Made by a program: the position numbers and the translations under genes. This document shows positions 61,101 through 64,000 of a DNA stretch of 64,000 bases, piece after piece. Numbering within the stretch: position 1 is the first letter of the stretch; every line of letters begins with the position of its first letter. The notes beneath the pieces are model-generated. The model worked only from the letters and a program-made list of their open reading frames with translations. It was not told where the DNA came from and did not search any database. This DNA is from Ferrovibrio sp965278975 (GTDB taxonomy: Bacteria; Pseudomonadota; Alphaproteobacteria; Ferrovibrionales; Ferrovibrionaceae), in NCBI RefSeq assembly GCF_965278975.1, contig NZ_OZ257126.1:930001-994000 (forward strand), written 5' to 3'.

Positions 61101-64000
61101 TTCACGGTGGTGGCCAGGGTGACGAGATCGTCGCCCGAACCGCCGACCACGATTTCGACATTGGTCAGGTTGGCGGTGTTGCCGCCATCGGCCAGGATCA
61201 GCTTGTCCTTGCCGGCGCCGAGGTCGATCACCGTCGAGCTGTCGATGGTGCTGCCGAGCGTGATGGTATCCACGCCGGTGCCGCCAAGGATGGTCTCAAC
61301 GTTGCTCACCGTCAGCGTGGTGGCCGCATTAGCCAGGACCAGCTTGTCGCTGCCATCGCCCAGATCGAAGTCGCCAGAGGTCTGGCCGGCACCCAGGGTG
61401 ACGGTGTCGTTGCCGGTGCCGCCGATCAGGGTTTCGATGCTGGTGGCGGTGAGGCTGTTGGTGCCATCGGCCAGGGTCAGGCTGTCGCTGCCCACACCCA
61501 GGTCGAACTTGGCGCCAGTCACGGCCTCGGAGAGCACCACGGTATCGTTGTTGGTGCCGCCGACCACGTTCTCGACGTTGGTGATGGTGAAGTTGTTCTG
61601 ACCGTTGAACAGCACCAGGGTGTCGACGCCATCGCCAAGATCGATCAGCGAGGTGGCCGGCAGGGTGCTGGTCAGGGTCACGGTGTCGTTGCCGGTACCG
61701 CCGATCACGGTTTCGGCGTTGGCCACCGTCAGGCTGTTGTTGCCATTGGCCAGACGCAGGATGTCGTTGCCGGCACCCAGGTTGACCGAGGCACCCGAGA
61801 TGGTGGCGCCGAGCGTGACGTCATCGTCGCCGGTACCGCCGTTGATGACTTCAACATTGGTCAGGATAGCGGTGTTGCCGCCATCGGCCAGGTTGACAAC
61901 GTCCTTGCCGCCGCCGAGGTCGATCACCGCGCTGCTGTCCAGGGTGGTCTGCAGCGTGATGGTGTCGATGCCGACATTACCGATCAGTGTTTCGACGTTG
62001 GACACCGACAGGGTGTTGGTGCCCGAGGCCAGGGTCAGCTTGTCGTTGCCATCGCCGAGGTCGTAGTGACCGTTGGTGATGTTGGCGCTCAGCGTGACGG
62101 TATCGGCATCGGCGCCGCCGGTCAGGGTCTCGACATTGTTGACCGTGAGGGTGTTGGCACCTGCCGACAGGGTCAGGGAGTCATTGCCGGCGCCGAGGCT
62201 GACGGAAGCACCCGCCACATTGGTGCCGAAGGTGATGACATCCGCGCCGCTGTTGCCGATGACGGTTTCAACATTGGTCAGCGTGCCGGTGTTGCCGCCC
62301 GCCGCCAGCGTGATGCTGTCGTTGCCGGCATCCAGGTCAACCACATTGCTGGTGGTCAGCGCGGTGGCCAGGGTCACTGTGTCGGCACCAGACGAACCCT
62401 GCAGGGTCTCGACATTGGTAACCGTCCAGCTCAGGGCCGCGGTGCCAAGCGTCAGCTTGTCGTTGCCGTCGCCAAGGTCGACCTTGGTGGCGCTGTTGCT
62501 GAGGGCGGTGACATCGTCGTCATCCGCACCGCCAGTGATGTTCTCGGCCAGGCTGATGCTTGCGGTATTGCCGCCATCGGCCAGCTTGATGGTATCGATG
62601 CCCGCACCGAGGTTGATCACCGCCGAGCTGTCGACAGTGGTCTCCAGGGTGATGTTGTCGACACCGGTGCCGCCGAGGATGGTCTCGACGTTGCTGATCG
62701 ACACCGTGTTGCTGGCGCCGCCCAGGGTCAGGCTGTCATTGCCATCGCCCAGATCGATCTTGGCCTGCGTGGCCGAAGCGCTCAGGGTGACCAGATCGGC
62801 ATCGGCGCCGCCGGTGATGGTTTCGACGTTCGACACCGTGACGGTGTTGCCGCCGGCAGCCAGGGTCAGGCTATCAGCGCCCGCGCCCAGGTTGATGGTG
62901 GCACCAGCCGTGTTGGTACCCAGCGTGATGGCATCCGCCGCCGTGCCGCCGACCAGGCTTTCAACGTTGCTCACCGTACCGGTGTTGGCGACGTTGGCCA
63001 GGGTCAGGGTGTCGGAACCGCTATCAAGGTCGATCGAGGAATTGGTGGTCAGCGCGCTGCCGAGGGTGATGACATCAGCATTGGCGCCGCCAACAATGGT
63101 CTCGACGTTGGTGACCGTGGCGCTGTTGCCGCCAGCAGACAGCGTCAGCTTGTCGCCAGTGCCGGCACCAAGGTCGATGGTCGCGCCGGCAACATTGGTC
63201 GAGAACGACACATCGTCGTCGCCCGAGCCACCGATCACGGTCTCGACATTGGTCAGCAGAGCGGTGTTGCCGCCATCGGCCAGGGTCAGCTTGTCCTTGC
63301 CGGCGCCCAGATCGATCGAGGAACTCGAGTCGATGGTGGTGCCCAGCGTGATGGTATCGGTCTGGGTGCCACCCTGCAGGGTCTCGACGTTGGAGACGGT
63401 CAGCGTGTTGGCTGCGTTGAACAGCGACAGCTTGTCGGCGCCGTCACCCAGGTCGATGGTGCCCGAGGTCTGGCCCGCGCCCAGGGTCACGACATCAGCA
63501 TCGGCACCGCCGGTGATGGTCTCGACATTGGTCGCGGTCAGTTCGTTGCCGCCATCGGCGAGCTGCAGGCTGTCATTGCCCGCACCGAGCTGGAACAGCA
63601 CGCCGGTCACAGTCTGGCCCAGCGTGATCTGGTCATCGCCAGTGCCGCCGATCACGGTCTCGACGTTGGTGATCGAGAAGTTGTTGCCGCCAGCCGCCAG
63701 GGTCAGGGTATCGGCACCATCGCCGAGGTCGATCAGGCCGTTGGTCGGCAAGGTCGAACCCAGGGTCACGGTGTCAGCACCGGTGCCGCCGATCACGCTT
63801 TCAACGTTCGTGACGGTAACCGAGTTGGTGCCATTCGCCAGGGTCAGCTTGTCGCCGGTACCGGCATGCAGGTCCACCGAAGCGCCGGTAATGGCCGCCG
63901 AGAAGGTGACATCATCGTCGCCCGTGCCGCCGACCACACTTTCCACATTGGCCAGCAGGGCGGTGTTGCCGCCATCGGCCAGGGTCAGCTTGTCCTTGCC
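58154..64000 (-). CDS. giant RTX-type repeat protein, C-terminal 1,948 residues (5' end outside window)
   Basis: The frame is open to the window edge, so the ATG-like codon at 63946 is internal. About 37 units of 46-47 residues follow the pattern NVETxxGGxGxDxxTL, then (D)LGxGxDxLxLAxGxN. The C-terminal part (about the last 200 visible residues) has RTX nonapeptides (NDGDDEIIGGSSADTIIGGA, GSNTVTGGAGIDTFVF) and a tail (TFVRDMSATDKIGLDIAGG, ending TYDFTKFQAV) like proteins secreted by type I systems. No cysteine is seen in the repeats; the product is acidic and Thr/Ser/Asn/Gly-rich, suited to a calcium-binding surface fibre, adhesin or S-layer-like protein. Downstream are four GT41 modules. No HlyB/HlyD genes are in view. 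Confidence 0.85.
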   Translation of the reverse strand, partial: GKDKLTLADGGNTALLANVESVVGGTGDDDVTFSAAITGASVDLHAGTGDKLTLANGTNSVTVTNVESVIGGTGADTVTLGSTLPTNGLIDLGDGADTLTLAAGGNNFSITNVETVIGGTGDDQITLGQTVTGVLFQLGAGNDSLQLADGGNELTATNVETITGGADADVVTLGAGQTSGTIDLGDGADKLSLFNAANTLTVSNVETLQGGTQTDTITLGTTIDSSSSIDLGAGKDKLTLADGGNTALLTNVETVIGGSGDDDVSFSTNVAGATIDLGAGTGDKLTLSAGGNSATVTNVETIVGGANADVITLGSALTTNSSIDLDSGSDTLTLANVANTGTVSNVESLVGGTAADAITLGTNTAGATINLGAGADSLTLAAGGNTVTVSNVETITGGADADLVTLSASATQAKIDLGDGNDSLTLGGASNTVSISNVETILGGTGVDNITLETTVDSSAVINLGAGIDTIKLADGGNTASISLAENITGGADDDDVTALSNSATKVDLGDGNDKLTLGTAALSWTVTNVETLQGSSGADTVTLATALTTSNVVDLDAGNDSITLAAGGNTGTLTNVETVIGNSGADVITFGTNVAGASVSLGAGNDSLTLSAGANTLTVNNVETLTGGADADTVTLSANITNGHYDLGDGNDKLTLASGTNTLSVSNVETLIGNVGIDTITLQTTLDSSAVIDLGGGKDVVNLADGGNTAILTNVEVINGGTGDDDVTLGATISGASVNLGAGNDILRLANGNNSLTVANAETVIGGTGNDTVTLTSTLPATSLIDLGDGVDTLVLFNGQNNFTITNVENVVGGTNNDTVVLSEAVTGAKFDLGVGSDSLTLADGTNSLTATSIETLIGGTGNDTVTLGAGQTSGDFDLGDGSDKLVLANAATTLTVSNVETILGGTGVDTITLGSTIDSSTVIDLGAGKDKLILADGGNTANLTNVEIVVGGSGDDLVTLATTVNGVTVDLAGGNDSLTLANGGNTITAAGVETLTGGTGNDIITFSASLDSSAVVDLGDGTDTVTLAAGGNTLTLTNVESIVGGTGVDAVTLGNAATNVFVNLGTGSDSLQLADGTNSITVTNTETVTGGTGNDTVTYGALITNGKLDLGDGSDKLVMSSAGGTVTVANVETIQGGAGADNITLSATADSSTTIDLGGGADKLTLADGGNELAVSNVETVTGGTGADLLTLSLALTNGRIDLGAGLDTLTLAAGTNTISVSNVETVTGNTGADSITLLTTVDSSTVIDLGAGNDKLTLANGTNVVSVSNVETITGGTGADEVRLAATTSTLQINLGTGSDKLVLLDGGNTLTATAVESIIGGTGDDTIVYGAFITGASADLGDGNDKVTLANGANNITLTNVETIMGGTGADIVTLGASLASSAVIDLGAGNDTLNLSNDGNTLTLTNVETVNGGTGDDVITLSGALTSGKFDLGAGTGDSLTLANGTNNITVSNVETLHGGTGADTITLGATVSGIELDLGTGLDKLTLANGANNLSVANVETITGGTGADIITLTAGITGGSIALGAGNDKLVLADATNSVAVNGIETVIGGTGNDTVTFAAAALNSTIDLGDGNDKVTLFNGVNTVTITNVETIVGGTNNDTVTLTTTVSSINLSLGNDKLILADLVNNLTVSGVETVMGGTQNDDITVSGGITKGSIDGGGGSDSVTLLGGTNSLVITNVETITGGTGADTVTLGNAVNGINIDLGAGGDKLILFSGTNTLTVTNIESITGGTGADTVTIDGAVNNGVYDLGAGTDILNLDDTVNIVTVANIETVNGGSDMDVITISGTQATMVFGNDGDDEIIGGSSADTIIGGAGSNTVTGGAGIDTFVFAAAGGSTTFVRDMSATDKIGLDIAGGTFGTDAFAAVSSLSNNVNIKAVADATALGGTNLSQAGFAYQSDTGELYYKADGDFSSGAVLIGTITTNSTTPWTYDFTKFQAV
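58780..64000 (-). repeat. coding tandem repeat array, 138-141-base unit with a five-unit higher-order period
   Basis: About 37 tandem units, each 46 or 47 codons. Units five apart resemble each other more than neighbours do: one class always has TxDSSxxIDLGAGxDKL, another DLGDGxDKL with NxLTVSNVET, another starts GDDDV. The super-unit is thus about 231 residues or 693 bases, clear for roughly the N-terminal 25 visible units and fading toward the C-terminus. DNA copies are diverged, so this is an old array under protein-level constraint. Confidence 0.8.

Noticed and set aside
58311..62066. A series of long plus-strand reading frames rich in Val, Ser, Pro and Leu opposite the repeat gene
   Set aside because: They are the reverse complement of the repeat codons; their composition is uniform and they have no ribosome sites. 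The minus frame has RTX motifs and a proper C-terminus.
58780..64000. Regular 138-141-base repetition resembling a CRISPR or satellite array
   Set aside because: Units are coding throughout in one frame, there is no constant repeat with unique spacers, and variation follows protein-level constraint.

Overview
The window looks like part of the chromosome of a high-GC, free-living alphaproteobacterium, probably Rhodospirillales-like. This is judged from codon use, many uptake systems for organic acids, amino acids and peptides (TctABC, two TRAP systems, a Dpp-type ABC system), an NdvA-like glucan exporter, and cruciform intergenic repeats with GTCATGC ends. Genes are tightly packed, with many ATGA stop/start overlaps. 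I see no rRNA, tRNA, insertion sequence, phage gene, CRISPR array or replication origin. No gene-free stretch exceeds about 300 bases; the largest is 57880-58153.

Layout. 1-933: end of a polysaccharide-export-type ABC ATPase and a dTDP-sugar epimerase. 1027-6424 (minus): five-gene catabolic operon (two TIM-barrel isomerases, DUF993, Gfo/Idh oxidoreductase, enolase-superfamily enzyme). 6494-10496 (minus): tctA-tctB-tctC plus a TetR regulator; matching GTAAC-N6-GTTAC operators lie before both operons. 10499-13073 (minus): 5-oxoprolinase genes pxpA, pxpC, pxpB. 13220-16283 (plus): RpiR regulator, class III aminotransferase, BKACE enzyme. 16301-22416: D-amino-acid dehydrogenase, LysR regulator and a TAXI-TRAP transporter, apparently joined by two copies of one LysR box. 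22431-24566: queC and rimO. 24613-31527: amidase, DUF2848, TRAP dctMQP, DUF1445/YcsI-type protein and LysR. 31685-35395: old-yellow-enzyme reductase, membrane protein, NdvA-like exporter. 35554-43762: gamma-glutamyltransferase, divergent from a peptide-type ABC operon with an amidase. 43847-46284: HutC-like regulator and hutU. 46382-47332: two paralogous small exported proteins. 47551-50050: FabF-like synthase, MarR regulator, VUT-family transporter.

50030-64000 (all minus) is the most unusual region. A giant, incomplete gene (at least 1,948 residues visible) encodes a 46-47-residue repeat protein ending in RTX nonapeptides and a type I secretion-like C-terminus. Downstream are a roughly 2,010-residue protein with three TPR plus GT41 (SPINDLY/OGT-like) modules and a 606-residue protein with a fourth module. 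I infer a dedicated glycosylation system for the secreted repeat protein. The repeat array itself has a five-unit higher-order period.

A second theme is gamma-glutamyl and 5-oxoproline metabolism: gamma-glutamyltransferase, peptide-type importer, YcsI-like protein (D-glutamate cyclase relatives), D-amino-acid dehydrogenase and PxpABC. This link rests on gene content and is not shown by the sequence itself.
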